Shown: positions 37,101 through 46,577, numbered from the stretch's first letter. The stretch is DNA of 64,000 bases from Paenibacillus ferrarius (GCF_002027705.1 NZ_MBTG01000056.1:124001-188000); one strand, 5' to 3'. Translations and numbers: made by a program. Notes: generated from the letters alone by a model not told the origin.

Positions 37101-37966
37101 GTGAAGCTACAATGTCCAAATTAACCATCAAAAACGGGGCAGGAAAGCCTCTCCTGGAAACCACAAATAGTACTTTATACCTCAATAACATGAACATTGA
37201 AGGTGTTAACAAGCTGACTGCAGAGCAGATTGCAACACATAATATCACCGCTGAGGATGGGTATATTGCTAACCTCAAAGTGAATTCTTTAGTAACCTTG
37301 GAAAATGATGCTGATAAAAATCAATATGTTGATTACATTAAAATTAATGGTAAGACAACTCAGTTTATTACAGCAAAAGTGGTGAAAAAGGAACAAGCAA
37401 AAGATTCCTTAAACAATCTATTATGGTGGACTGATTCAACTAGACAATTGTTAACTATTGCAAATCTAGGTAAATCATTAATTGCATATTCTTATGGATT
37501 TGAAGGCGAAGGACAAGACATTAACATTAAACGAGAGACTAGTTTTAGTGGTAATGGGCAAAATTCTATTATTGTAGATAACTTTGGTGCAGGTGATGGT
37601 CAACACAAAAGAGCTGATGGTTACCAATCTGGGAAAGGGCATATTGAGAAGCGAAATGGAAGTATGGAGTTTAAGTACTTCACTTCTAATATTGCGGATG
37701 AGAGAAGTATTAAATTTGTTGACGATAAAATCAGTCTTTATGCTGAAAAATCACTAATCAAGGCTTTCGCGAAAGACTTCAATCTTCACGCGGAGGGTGG
37801 GAATCTCACTATTGAACATAGCAGTGGTTCAAAACTGATATTTGATTCGAATGGAGAAGTTACAATAAAATCTGCGGCAGATATGAATATTAACTCTGAA
37901 GCAAATATGAAATTCAATGCGGTTGGGAATATCCAAATGACTGCTGCTAGAATTGATTTGAATTAA
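34166..37966 (+). CDS. tail-associated (Tal) tip protein
   Basis: This 1266-residue protein follows the Dit genes as the tail-tip gene does in siphophages. The first ~400 residues follow the prophage endopeptidase-tail pattern, with repeated D-x-L and KSVEAFSLAYGL. The middle is beta-rich. The last ~70 residues repeat a short motif (GEVTIKSAADMNINSEANMK and neighbours) as in the gp5/VgrG-type triangular beta-helix spike. It probably forms the central spike. ATG follows GTAGGGGG. Confidence 0.85.
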   Translation: MIGEIDPNKKPIKPQLFLSKPDGTIIAKLSEAFNIKHNVKLTSVNELSFDLPYEISVDHKNVWNKHIDVLRERYLIKVKLGNKEEWFIIDKLIDSMSDTGDIKSVEAFSLAYGLKDKTLRNLVLESKNAKEALNAVLTQTLWTIDVLDADYELTYRDFDFASNTVLDAVYQIAETFNAVVLWNTVNRTLSLIKPEFTGLNRGLKFSYGHYLKSLSREHNADEMVTQLDAYGKDGLSIEQVSSTGQSYIQDFSYFVYPFDRDAQKQVITSSYYMSDSLCHALLDYNELLESKQGLFNTYLTSKEALVSTKSTKDEEMLNLQNDLKEAIDIRTLQQFDNNMWFYKELYLGLSKSYVTALKSAALSYVVMCKVSSVDNITVKLDGVAKSVTADQWTVLGKIKGVASASVQVSGSALNTELFIQIANTTENEHTTVNNEDMLINKYSVDHKELQIAAKQDEINSVKSQISVVDANILELKTLLASTNNFTPMQLEELSDYIIRREFVDDKYIDPKDLYKAAQEKFDELRKPQTSIKIDIVNFLEIVEEQRNWSKLNLGDEVIIAYEKIGIKVTAKITEINFDYESSNISLTIASIKEINDADRKLEKFVQKGIHTAVTIDLNKNKWSKTIHSTGEISQILENFWNKTTNEINMANNEYVTLDREGITIIDPNDPSRLIRLTHGAMGLSRSSGLKYETAITADGIIAERLMGKILLTERVVIGDDDGIWTTTGASTEIVDRCGRLAMKLGLYDANPDKFGMIVNRYASTACNDTIVTNRVRIDSEEGYVIETKKGSEFEKVAWLDSNGLLNIKKLQIDHAVGKLNNDIQLDNEGLIFTRSDKGYRTIMDAIRGFVIQKNNGTSEVPYWMDKLFTNANGDLTLKGHFQAGEGERVFTIDDSGLALGSSVWGTAPLRADYLGKVWMNKLFAETAEIKNSWFRDGHIVGSDLTIGSGNNVLKMFPTIGLWLGHDQYELSPFHVNLQGEATMSKLTIKNGAGKPLLETTNSTLYLNNMNIEGVNKLTAEQIATHNITAEDGYIANLKVNSLVTLENDADKNQYVDYIKINGKTTQFITAKVVKKEQAKDSLNNLLWWTDSTRQLLTIANLGKSLIAYSYGFEGEGQDINIKRETSFSGNGQNSIIVDNFGAGDGQHKRADGYQSGKGHIEKRNGSMEFKYFTSNIADERSIKFVDDKISLYAEKSLIKAFAKDFNLHAEGGNLTIEHSSGSKLIFDSNGEVTIKSAADMNINSEANMKFNAVGNIQMTAARIDLN

Positions 37967-38003
37967 TACTTAAGTTACCTGTCTCACAAAGGAGGTGAAT
38001 TAA

Positions 38004-38480
38004 TTGTCAGAAGCTGCTTATCATGGACTTCCTATCGCACAAACAATTGCAGCAGGGTTTATATCATACAGGTATAGAAAATGGGAAAAGACTGGGACTC
38101 AAACATGCACAAGCAGAGATGAAGATGGGGGATGTAATAACTATGTGGATGACTATGCTTGGAAAGAATACCCGCAAAATTCTAATGCCGTTGACATGGG
38201 TACAGTATTTGCATCTTCGAGCGTACATGTAAATGGAAAGGCTGTAGCAACGACCTCAAGTACTACGAATGAAAGTTGGACAAATACAGGCTTTGAATCT
38301 GAACTTGTAAGCGCAAGTCCAAGCACTGATGGAATAGGAACAGGAGCTGTAACAAGTGGAAGTTCTACTATATTTGTGAATGGAAGCCCAGTGGCATTTA
38401 ATGGATCGAAAGTAACCACATGTGTTGGCACTGTAAGTTCCATTCAAGGTGGAAGCTCAAATGTTTTTGTTGGCAGTTAG
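38004..38480 (+). CDS. PAAR-like tip protein
   Basis: The 158-residue product has PAAR-type repeats: SSVHVNGKAVAT and STIFVNGSPVAFNGSKVTT, each an HVNG/VNG turn. PAAR proteins cap the beta-helix spikes of phages and type VI secretion. The protein has Cys pairs (TCTSRDEDGGC) that may hold a metal. It starts with TTG behind GGAGGTG, right after the Tal gene whose C-terminus is gp5-like, so the two should assemble as spike plus sharp tip. Confidence 0.8.
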   Translation: MSEAAYHGLPIAQTIAAGFISYRYRKWEKTGTQTCTSRDEDGGCNNYVDDYAWKEYPQNSNAVDMGTVFASSSVHVNGKAVATTSSTTNESWTNTGFESELVSASPSTDGIGTGAVTSGSSTIFVNGSPVAFNGSKVTTCVGTVSSIQGGSSNVFVGS

Positions 38481-38491
38481 GAGGTGAAACC

Positions 38492-39796
38492 TTGCCAGAA
38501 TTACAAACATATCTCGAATATAATGATCCACTTAGTATTATATATCGTGCAGGGACTCCAAATGATCCATATAAAGATCGCTTAGATTCCTTACCAGTAA
38601 TCAATAATCAAATTACTTTATTAGAAATTCCATCCGAATTTCACAAAGTAAAGATCTCAGGATATACAGAAATAAATAATGATATATTCCGAGTACAAAA
38701 CTTAATTAATAGCAATGAGTTTTTGGTGAATTATTCGAATGGTAACATTCAATTTAATCCTTCTGAAGAAGGGAAGACATTACTATGCGAATCCAAGGGT
38801 CGCGGCTTAATCTTATATCCTGCATCTCGAATTTACGCTATAGTGAGTCGAAATCCTGATGTCGTTAAAACACTTCAAGACATTATTGATGAAGCTTTGC
38901 TTAAGATCAGTCAAGCAAATATGGTCATTAAAGATGTGAAAGTAGCTATTCGCAATGCTGAAGCAGCTACAACAAATGCTAACACTGCTACAGATAATGC
39001 CAGTAAAGCAAGAGATAACGCAATATTAGCTACTGAAGAGACGAACATTGCAACATCCAAATCTATAGTTGCCACAACAAATGCAGTATCAGCCGCCCTT
39101 GAAGCATTGAATGCACGTGACTTAGCAATTGATGCTAGGAATCAATCCATTCTCTTATGGCAGCATTCAGTTCCATCTCGCGACGTGTTAGAAGCGACAT
39201 ATCCTACTCCTAAAACTGGATGGACTGTCTCAATGGATGATACAGGTGTTGTTTATAGATTCGATGGAACTGAATGGAAGGATATTGGGAATATGGTTGG
39301 TGCTGTTCCACTTGTTAACAGTACACTTGATGGATTGATGCGATTCAGTGACTACGTAAAGTTGAAAGCAATCGAACCTAATGCACAAGTCAACTTTGTT
39401 CAAGAAGATGCGAAAAATGTGCTTCCTGATTACTTCAGAACTAAGACAATTACTTTTATGTTTGCCTCTGTAATTGATACAGGTTTACAAGAAATAGAGA
39501 TAAAGTTTCCTTATCATGGAGAGATTACAGATATTACAGCTTCGTGTAGTACGGAGGGTAGTGATGTCACAGAAATTGAAATTGAAAAAGCAAGTGAAGC
39601 TGACTATAAGGCTAAAAATCCATGGGCAAATATTTTATCTAGAAATGTATCTATTCATTATGGAGAGAAAGTTGACGATCACGAAAGACAAATTGTTATC
39701 CCACAAGTAAACAAGAACGATTATTTTAGAGTTAACGTGAAGAAAATTGGAACAGGATTAGCGAATTTAGTAGTACAAATAGAAGTTAAAATCTAA
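38492..39796 (+). CDS. baseplate/fibre protein (BppU-like)
   Basis: TTG at 38492 follows AGGAGGTG; the longer frame upstream to 38420 overlaps the PAAR gene and lacks a site. The 434-residue product has an N-terminal domain with a FHKVKISGYTEI strand, a coiled-coil middle rich in Ala, Asn and Thr (about residues 125-215), and a C-terminal beta domain. This order is typical of upper baseplate proteins that join the tail tip to receptor-binding proteins. Confidence 0.65.
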   Translation: MPELQTYLEYNDPLSIIYRAGTPNDPYKDRLDSLPVINNQITLLEIPSEFHKVKISGYTEINNDIFRVQNLINSNEFLVNYSNGNIQFNPSEEGKTLLCESKGRGLILYPASRIYAIVSRNPDVVKTLQDIIDEALLKISQANMVIKDVKVAIRNAEAATTNANTATDNASKARDNAILATEETNIATSKSIVATTNAVSAALEALNARDLAIDARNQSILLWQHSVPSRDVLEATYPTPKTGWTVSMDDTGVVYRFDGTEWKDIGNMVGAVPLVNSTLDGLMRFSDYVKLKAIEPNAQVNFVQEDAKNVLPDYFRTKTITFMFASVIDTGLQEIEIKFPYHGEITDITASCSTEGSDVTEIEIEKASEADYKAKNPWANILSRNVSIHYGEKVDDHERQIVIPQVNKNDYFRVNVKKIGTGLANLVVQIEVKI

Positions 39797-39810
39797 GGAG
39801 GACTTAAATA

Positions 39811-40335
39811 ATGGCTAATGAACCTAGTGTATCTTGGTACGAATATGTAAGTGAAATTGATGCGGCACAAGGGACTCGCCCATTGTCAATGTGGCAGTTG
39901 AATACAGTTGAAGCAGATGGAAACAGTGACTTAACCTTAAAAAAATTTATCATATGGAATAATAAAAGTGGGACTCAAGCCGCGCAAACGATGCGCAATT
40001 GCACAATTGGTACTAGAGATACGAGTGGTGGTTTTAATCAACCTCTTGTAAAAGAAAGATGGGTAAAGGGACACTTTCCAGTTGGCGCTAACCCATTTGC
40101 TATTGGAGCTGTCGATAACGCAGGAGTTCTAACGGCTGTCGAAATGCCAATTAAAGCTGCTTCATCGGCTGCAGCAACAGGCACTGTTGAGGGTAACATA
40201 AATGATGGGAATATGGCAACAGCAGGGAATGATAAGAACTATAGCATCTTCCAGTTAAGAATGGTTGTACCTGCTTCTTCTGGAGCAGGACTGGTGCAAG
40301 CAAAACTAAGAGTAGGATATGAGATCACTGGTTAA
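39811..40335 (+). CDS. tail-tip accessory protein (beta-rich, 174 aa)
   Basis: Starts with a strong AGGAGG site. The product is Thr/Asn/Ala-rich, has no signal peptide and resembles small fibre or decoration proteins. No specific family is recognised. It lies within the run of host-recognition genes. Confidence 0.6.
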   Translation: MANEPSVSWYEYVSEIDAAQGTRPLSMWQLNTVEADGNSDLTLKKFIIWNNKSGTQAAQTMRNCTIGTRDTSGGFNQPLVKERWVKGHFPVGANPFAIGAVDNAGVLTAVEMPIKAASSAAATGTVEGNINDGNMATAGNDKNYSIFQLRMVVPASSGAGLVQAKLRVGYEITG

Positions 40336-40377
40336 GAATAAAATTTACTTTATTCATTCATTGAGGTGAATTATTAA

Positions 40378-40980
40378 TTGAATATGCTAGAAAAAGTCCA
40401 TCCCTATTCATTTGTGAGTAGGGATTTTTATTGGGTTTCAGAGTACTTAGATGGAAGCCTTTATCCAGAGTATAATTATCAAACTTTTGAAAAAAACGAC
40501 TTTGAACGTATTAATAAGGGCTATTTAATTAGATTCGGATATATCGGTTGTGGGTATCGCTTCTACTATGATACTCCAACTGGCATTTTTAATATCGCAG
40601 GTAATGCATTTCAATTTTCCTATTTGGTTGATAATGTAGAATACAATTTATCATGCGCTGATACGTTTTACAATGATGTGATTTCATATAAATCAATGTT
40701 CTCAGATGCCAACTTTAGCAGCCAAATGAATGTAAGCAATATATCTGAATACCATTTTGGTTATAAGGCTTCTTTTGAAGAGAATGGTGTAAAATTTATT
40801 TTCAAAGTTATCATGCATGTTCCATTGGATTCACCCGCTTATTTCACGTTTCATTTGGTTAGTGATACAAGTTTAGATGGAAAATTAATTGTTAGAAAAA
40901 ACCGTTTTAGATTTGCTGATTTCGAAGCACCACTAGAGAAAAACATTGGTGGAGCACTATCTTGGAATATAGAAATATAG
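40378..40980 (+). CDS. tail accessory protein (200 aa, unrecognised)
   Basis: TTG start behind GAGGTG. The product is rich in aromatic residues (FYWVSEYL and FYDTPTGIF), has a few cysteines and looks like a compact beta domain such as a jelly-roll receptor-binding module. Family not recognised. Confidence 0.6.
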   Translation: MNMLEKVHPYSFVSRDFYWVSEYLDGSLYPEYNYQTFEKNDFERINKGYLIRFGYIGCGYRFYYDTPTGIFNIAGNAFQFSYLVDNVEYNLSCADTFYNDVISYKSMFSDANFSSQMNVSNISEYHFGYKASFEENGVKFIFKVIMHVPLDSPAYFTFHLVSDTSLDGKLIVRKNRFRFADFEAPLEKNIGGALSWNIEI

Positions 40981-40996
40981 AATGAGGTGATGTGAT

Positions 40997-41485
40997 ATGA
41001 GCATACAAGATGCTCAGATTATCGTGGAGAAGATAAATGGCACAGTGCCCAAGAACGCTAATTATGTGTTTCCATTCAAAATTACTGCCCCTAATTATGG
41101 ACAAGAGACTATTACAAAAGTTTTAGAATCTACAAATTATCCATTAGGTACAGGGAAAGTTACTGAAGTTAAGACAGACTCAGAAAAATACAGCAAATTT
41201 ACCGATTTAAAAGTCAACAATGGGACAGCTTTGCTGATTAAAAGTGGGGATGGATCTGACGCTTTATTTTCAGTGGATAGCGTATCTAAATCTGCTGTAC
41301 AAGTAGGAACAGGAAATCCAACGGAGTCTTTATTTTTAAGCAAGGGTTTTACAGATAATTCGATTGTTGGAGAACTTAGTACGACTGTGAATTTAAATTA
41401 TGCCAATGGTCTGGGAAGTGGATTCATATATAAGAAAAGCGTTCCTGATTTATTTGATAGACTTTCTACGATTCAATTTGTTTAA
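40997..41485 (+). CDS. tail accessory protein (162 aa, unrecognised)
   Basis: ATG behind GAGGTGATG. A beta-rich product with SGDGSDALFSVD-type strands, typical of short fibre domains. It is followed by 173 bases with no gene that I can see. Confidence 0.6.
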   Translation: MSIQDAQIIVEKINGTVPKNANYVFPFKITAPNYGQETITKVLESTNYPLGTGKVTEVKTDSEKYSKFTDLKVNNGTALLIKSGDGSDALFSVDSVSKSAVQVGTGNPTESLFLSKGFTDNSIVGELSTTVNLNYANGLGSGFIYKKSVPDLFDRLSTIQFV

Positions 41486-41659
41486 ATAGTAATACTTACG
41501 AAAGAAAAAAATATTCTTTAAAAAGAATGATTGGAAATGGGAACATATGCGCAACAATTAATATGGCTTAGCGCAGTTCAATATTCGAATTAATAGATCT
41601 ATATTATGGTTGGTTGGACTTAAATTACTAAGATTGCATTTTTAGGGGATGATGCGCCA

Positions 41660-43051
41660 ATGTCAATATATTATGTTGATGGAATTAATGGGTTAGATTC
41701 AAAAAATGGAACAAGTTTAGCATTAGCATTCAAAACTCTAGATAAGGCTTTTGCTTCTATTGGAGCAGGAGACGAAATAAGACTAGTACCAAATAGCGTG
41801 TACAAGTACACTAGCACAGTTTTTACATCTGGAATTTATAAATTATCCAGTACTATTGATCGCACTTACGCAACAATAGATTTAGAAACAAAATCAGCAA
41901 GTTTTACCCAGAATAAATCATTTTACTGTATTGAATTGAAAAATGTTGGAGCTCTAAATACAAGTGGTGGAACAATATTAAATACCTTTGATACTTGTAT
42001 TATTGATGGTGGTACAAATTCAGCAAACGCGAGTTTTTGGACTAATTCAAATAAAGTGATCCTTAAAAGATGCATTATCAAGAATTTATATAAAAATATG
42101 GGTTCAGCTATGTCGGTTCAATTAAACTATGGAACAACAACAGTTTCAGAAATTTCTAACTGTGTATTTTTTAATTTATTAGGTGTTACTGGCTCAGGAA
42201 CATATCTGGTGTTTAAAAATTGTATTTTTGATACAGCGACACCAATAAATGCATCTTTTTCAATGGTAGATTCTGTAAAGAGAAGTACGTATGTTGAATA
42301 TGAATATGTTAATAACACATTATATGGAGTTTATTTGTACTATAATAAATTCTTGATTTCATTGGAAGGTGGAGAAGTTTGTTCTATGAATTTTGCTGAC
42401 CCCAATTTGAATACAATTCCAGCAATGACTTCAACCACCCTTCCCAATGGTGTTGTTGCCTCAAGTTCGATTGTTGCTGCTAATTATGATTGGCAAGCCT
42501 TTGATAGATTGACAACAGGAAATGGGTGGCTTACAGGATTAGCAAATCAATGGATTTCATACCAATTTGTCACTCCAAAAATAATTGCAAAATATACGCT
42601 AATTGTAAATTATCATTTCTCTGCCGCACCTAAGGATTGGACTTTTCAAGGCTCGAACGACGGCATTGTTTGGATTTCATTGGACACACGAACAAATGTC
42701 ATAGATTGGGTCGTAGGTACAAAAAAAGTATTTTCATTTTCAAATAGTAGTGCTTATTCAAGATATAGGGTTTATATTTCGAACAATAATGGTCATTCTT
42801 CTTATACAAATATTTCTGAAATAGAAATGATGGAAACCTATTTTGATTTTATTTCTCTTGGAACAAAAACACCTAGCGACAATGATTTCATTAATAGAGG
42901 GGTAGATAAGACAACAGTATTTGATCTCACAAAAAATCTTTCAAAAAAAATATCATTAATATCTAATAATACTGCACTTGGTAGTGGTAAAGTGCTCAAA
43001 CAATCGATTGACACATCACAAATTAAAATTAAGAAAGTTACAATCACGTAG
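41660..43051 (+). CDS. receptor-binding fibre with discoidin-like domain
   Basis: The 463-residue product begins YYVDGINGLDSKNGTSLALA, the entry strand of a right-handed parallel beta-helix (pectate-lyase-like), with stacked strands to about residue 240. Residues ~250-395 are an F5/8 type C (discoidin) domain: WQAFD, W-I-S-Y-Q-F, KDWTFQGSNDG and YSRYRVYIS. Discoidin domains bind sugars or lipids. It is therefore a good candidate for cell-surface recognition. ATG follows GGGGATGATG. Confidence 0.75.
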   Translation: MSIYYVDGINGLDSKNGTSLALAFKTLDKAFASIGAGDEIRLVPNSVYKYTSTVFTSGIYKLSSTIDRTYATIDLETKSASFTQNKSFYCIELKNVGALNTSGGTILNTFDTCIIDGGTNSANASFWTNSNKVILKRCIIKNLYKNMGSAMSVQLNYGTTTVSEISNCVFFNLLGVTGSGTYLVFKNCIFDTATPINASFSMVDSVKRSTYVEYEYVNNTLYGVYLYYNKFLISLEGGEVCSMNFADPNLNTIPAMTSTTLPNGVVASSSIVAANYDWQAFDRLTTGNGWLTGLANQWISYQFVTPKIIAKYTLIVNYHFSAAPKDWTFQGSNDGIVWISLDTRTNVIDWVVGTKKVFSFSNSSAYSRYRVYISNNNGHSSYTNISEIEMMETYFDFISLGTKTPSDNDFINRGVDKTTVFDLTKNLSKKISLISNNTALGSGKVLKQSIDTSQIKIKKVTIT

Positions 43052-43092
43052 AACATAATGACATTTATGTTTGAAAGGGGGAGTGAAATAAA

Positions 43093-44853
43093 ATGGCAAC
43101 AGTGGGACAAACGTTAAGCGCACCCGAAACAGGATGGAAAAGATATGAAGAAACGGATAGCTCTTTCACATATGCAGGTGCATCATGGCAGTCGAATTCA
43201 GGTGCGATCTACTCAGGAAATTCGGCTAAATACACTTTAACCCCTACGCTTCATTCCGTTAAATTTAATTTTACTGGTAGTAAGATTAGAATTATTTCTT
43301 ACAGGGGAACGGATAGGAATAGTGCAATAACATTAAAAATTGATGATGTCGCCTATACTTATTCCGCAAATGGTTCTGCTCAGAATGCGACTTTACTATT
43401 TGAAAAGATTGATTTAGTTGACGCTGAGCATAACGTTGAGATAAGTGTGTCTGATGCAACTGGTCAAAGAATATTTGAATTTGATGCAATAGATATTGAT
43501 AGCAACAAAACAATAAAACTGTATAAAACTTTTAGTTTTAAAATATTAGTTCTATCTAATGGCTATTACAGGAAGTTCAATGGAACATCGTGGGAAGTAG
43601 TTTCAGCTACACCAACAGAAACAGACTATCTAAATAATGGTATGGATGACATTTCAACAATTCCAGAATCTGCTTGGTCACAATTAACTGGAATTGTTGA
43701 AATTGACTGTTGGACTGACAATTTTGTTAAAGCAGAAGTACAATTCAACTTTGAAACTAATCCATTTACACTTGCAGATGTATGGGAAGGAAAATCAATA
43801 GAGGTTTTGTGCTATACAGATGATCCTTTAGCAGGAAATCAAAATATGAAAGTATCTATGAACGTCACAGGTCGAAGAAATTTAATCAAGAATATTCCAA
43901 ACCCAACTATCTTAGCATATAATACCAATCCAAATACAGTCGTTAATGGAAGCATGTCTGGTATTCCAAAAGATAGATATTATAAATACAAAGTGACTAT
44001 AGATGATACTTCTACACCGAACAATCCCGACGATATCCTTTCAGATTGGTCTAATTGGAAAACAACTAATACGGATACTTCTGTTACTGTACCTGCAGGA
44101 TACGTGCATAAACTTAATCCATACAACATAAAAGTTGAAGCTCAGCAACTTGATAATAAAATTATTTCAAGCATTGGACAGGTTTTATTGTTCAATCAGT
44201 CTCCCGTCTTTATAATGGGTGCGATCTCTTATAACACTTTATCTGTCACACTTGATGACCCTGATGGTGACACCATTCAGTACCAGATTTTATTAAATGG
44301 GAAAGTCGTAACACCTGAAGATGGTGGTTGGTCACCACCCCAAACTGTCCCATTTCCAATAGTTTATAAGTTTGATACAACAGATGTATTAATTGGTAAG
44401 AGTAATACGTGCACCATTAATGTTAAAGATGAGTTTGGAGTTGTGGCTACTCTTACACTTACTTTTACAGGTGATTACAATGGGATCATGTTTAGTGATG
44501 CTTCTGGTTCATACTATTCAACTGACTCAGGGGCGGTTATCAAACAACTTGATTTTGGTATGCTTGTAGCAGGATTCAATTCAGACATTGCCACGATTCG
44601 GATTGTAAATAAGAACTATTTTCCAGTTAAAAATATTGAGTTGTCATTTGATAAATCCAAAATTGCACAATACACGGATGTGAAGATGAGCAAATACAGT
44701 GGAGATAGTTTTTTAGACTCTGATACGCTTATTTATGATAACGTTCTCAAAAGTGGAGAGTATGTAGAAATTTACATTAGAATTAAAACTCAAATGTTTG
44801 CTAATGGTGGATCTCTATTCAAAATTAATGCAAAGGCAAATATTTCAGTTTAG
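43093..44853 (+). CDS. large tail-fibre protein (586 aa)
   Basis: Starts behind AAAGGGGG. An N-terminal beta-sandwich (residues 10-135; YAGASWQSNSGAIYSGNSA pattern like a sugar-binding module), a middle with a fibronectin-type-III-like segment (RYYKYKVTIDDTSTPNNPDD), an Ig/FN-like GAISYNTLSVTLDDPDGDT unit (about residues 375-460), and a C-terminal beta domain. It belongs with the exposed fibre proteins. The function is inferred from composition and position. Confidence 0.65.
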   Translation: MATVGQTLSAPETGWKRYEETDSSFTYAGASWQSNSGAIYSGNSAKYTLTPTLHSVKFNFTGSKIRIISYRGTDRNSAITLKIDDVAYTYSANGSAQNATLLFEKIDLVDAEHNVEISVSDATGQRIFEFDAIDIDSNKTIKLYKTFSFKILVLSNGYYRKFNGTSWEVVSATPTETDYLNNGMDDISTIPESAWSQLTGIVEIDCWTDNFVKAEVQFNFETNPFTLADVWEGKSIEVLCYTDDPLAGNQNMKVSMNVTGRRNLIKNIPNPTILAYNTNPNTVVNGSMSGIPKDRYYKYKVTIDDTSTPNNPDDILSDWSNWKTTNTDTSVTVPAGYVHKLNPYNIKVEAQQLDNKIISSIGQVLLFNQSPVFIMGAISYNTLSVTLDDPDGDTIQYQILLNGKVVTPEDGGWSPPQTVPFPIVYKFDTTDVLIGKSNTCTINVKDEFGVVATLTLTFTGDYNGIMFSDASGSYYSTDSGAVIKQLDFGMLVAGFNSDIATIRIVNKNYFPVKNIELSFDKSKIAQYTDVKMSKYSGDSFLDSDTLIYDNVLKSGEYVEIYIRIKTQMFANGGSLFKINAKANISV

Positions 44854-44889
44854 AAGTTCCAATGCAATACAATGGATTGGTGGTAAGCG

Positions 44890-46566
44890 ATGGCATATAT
44901 AATCATTAATAGCATGGAAGGCAAGTATCTAGTGAAACGACCCTTAGAGGTATTTTTACCTTTAACGGCTGGCATCCGTCTTTCGTTAAGCAGTTCTATC
45001 TTAATTCAAGTAGCAATTCCTCCAAACAATCAAATGGAGGGTGTCGTTGAAGTAGCTCACAGACCTACAATTAAAAAGATTATTAAAGTGGCTAGAGATG
45101 CTTATGTTAACGAAAGTGTTCCAACACTAAACTATGGTAATAGAAGTCAGTTGCGTGTTGGTGTTGATATGGACGGACACAAGTATAGGTCTTTTTTGTT
45201 GTTTGATTTGTCTACTTTAGATAAGGGCTTAACTTTTGTTAGCGCGAAACTCAACCTCAATGCAGCAAATCCTATATATTCAATTGACCATATAGAAATA
45301 TCGACATTGAATAAGAGTTTTGATGAGTATGGGATAACTTGGGACAATCAACCATCAAGACTAAAATTTATCGATATTTTAGAAGTTGATAAAGGTTCCG
45401 AAAAACTTATTTTTACATTAACGGATGTAATAAAAGAGTGGTATCTGGATTCTAGGACGAATAATGGCATTCTATTAAAAGAATTTAACAACTCATTAGA
45501 TAAACTGATCTCACTCCATTCTAAAGAAGGGGGATATCCTCCCAATTTAGAAGTTGAGTATTTCGATCCTACATTTGGAGTTCCAAAACAAAGCACTAAG
45601 CTTATATCTTTAACTGTCCTAAATAAAAAGAGTTCGTCTATTCCAATTAGTGTAAATGTAATTACTTACATGAGAGATTCTACTGTGCCAATTAACATGC
45701 TTGTTAAAAGCATAAGAGGTGAACTTTGGGTCGAGTCAAGAATAACTGTTAATAAGCTACCAATAAGTTTGACTGTAAAACAGGTCAGAAGTGATTCTAT
45801 CCCTGTGGAATTCAAGGTTAGTCATCTGCTGGAAGATGTCATTCCACTTGGAATGAATGTGACTCAGAATAGTTTACCAACTCGATTCAACGTTAGAGCG
45901 ATAAGTGAATTATTATTGGAATCCAAAATCTCAATCAGGGCAATTCCACTTTCACTTTTAGTAAGTAAGAGAGATTTAGACGTTAGTTTAAATGTTAGGA
46001 CTCTTAGTGAAATTCCAATTTACATGTCGGTTAGTAAAAAAGGCATCCCAATTGAGTTTTCAGTGATGAAGCCTAGTTCTATTAAAATCGAAGCAAACGT
46101 TTTAAAGAGAAAAAATGAATATCTCAATGTTTCATTTAGCATTGGACGAACTTCTATACCAATTGAATTTTACTATAAGCAAGGAACTTCTATTCCGATT
46201 GAGTTTTTATTATTAGGCAAAAGATTCAATGAATTGCCTTTAACCCTATCAATCTACAAAAGTGATTACTCTGTAGTCCCAATTGAATTTGAAACACAAG
46301 CTATCTCAGATTTACTTATTAGCATGGATGTGTTTAGTAGAAATTTAGATGTTTCTATGTTCGTCCTTAAAAATAAGGAATCGTTTAAGAACCTTGAAAT
46401 GAATGTTAGAAAGTTTGATTCCTTGCCTTTAGAACTTCACGTAACTAAGTTTAAAGACCTGCTGGTTTACATGGAAGTTAAAAAGATATGGTTTAGTGAT
46501 ATTGGAATTAGGTTGGTTATTGGTGGAAAGGGTAAGCAGAAGAGAAGTTATGTGTTCATTATGTAG
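44890..46566 (+). CDS. fibre protein with DNRLRE-like domain and Pro-Ile repeats
   Basis: Residues ~55-230 match the DNRLRE-type cell-surface domain: ARDAYVNESVPTLNYG, RSFLLFDLS and the ITWDNQP motif. The rest (about 250-545) is a run of some 15-18 short repeats, each of the form (hydrophobic)-P-(I/L)-x-(F/L)-x-V followed by about 12 variable residues, for example SIPIEFLLL and SIPVEFKV. Each repeat looks like one or two beta strands, so the region may form an extended beta fibre. No such repeat is known to me. It is preceded by GGTGG. Confidence 0.65.
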   Translation: MAYIIINSMEGKYLVKRPLEVFLPLTAGIRLSLSSSILIQVAIPPNNQMEGVVEVAHRPTIKKIIKVARDAYVNESVPTLNYGNRSQLRVGVDMDGHKYRSFLLFDLSTLDKGLTFVSAKLNLNAANPIYSIDHIEISTLNKSFDEYGITWDNQPSRLKFIDILEVDKGSEKLIFTLTDVIKEWYLDSRTNNGILLKEFNNSLDKLISLHSKEGGYPPNLEVEYFDPTFGVPKQSTKLISLTVLNKKSSSIPISVNVITYMRDSTVPINMLVKSIRGELWVESRITVNKLPISLTVKQVRSDSIPVEFKVSHLLEDVIPLGMNVTQNSLPTRFNVRAISELLLESKISIRAIPLSLLVSKRDLDVSLNVRTLSEIPIYMSVSKKGIPIEFSVMKPSSIKIEANVLKRKNEYLNVSFSIGRTSIPIEFYYKQGTSIPIEFLLLGKRFNELPLTLSIYKSDYSVVPIEFETQAISDLLISMDVFSRNLDVSMFVLKNKESFKNLEMNVRKFDSLPLELHVTKFKDLLVYMEVKKIWFSDIGIRLVIGGKGKQKRSYVFIM

Positions 46567-46577
46567 GAGTTGACTGA

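Noticed and set aside
38420..38491. N-terminal extension of the baseplate gene into the PAAR gene
   Set aside because: No ribosome site, and AGGAGGTG leads to TTG at 38492.
41486..41659. Possible gene in the 173-base gap of the fibre cassette
   Set aside because: Stops in all frames and no ribosome site.
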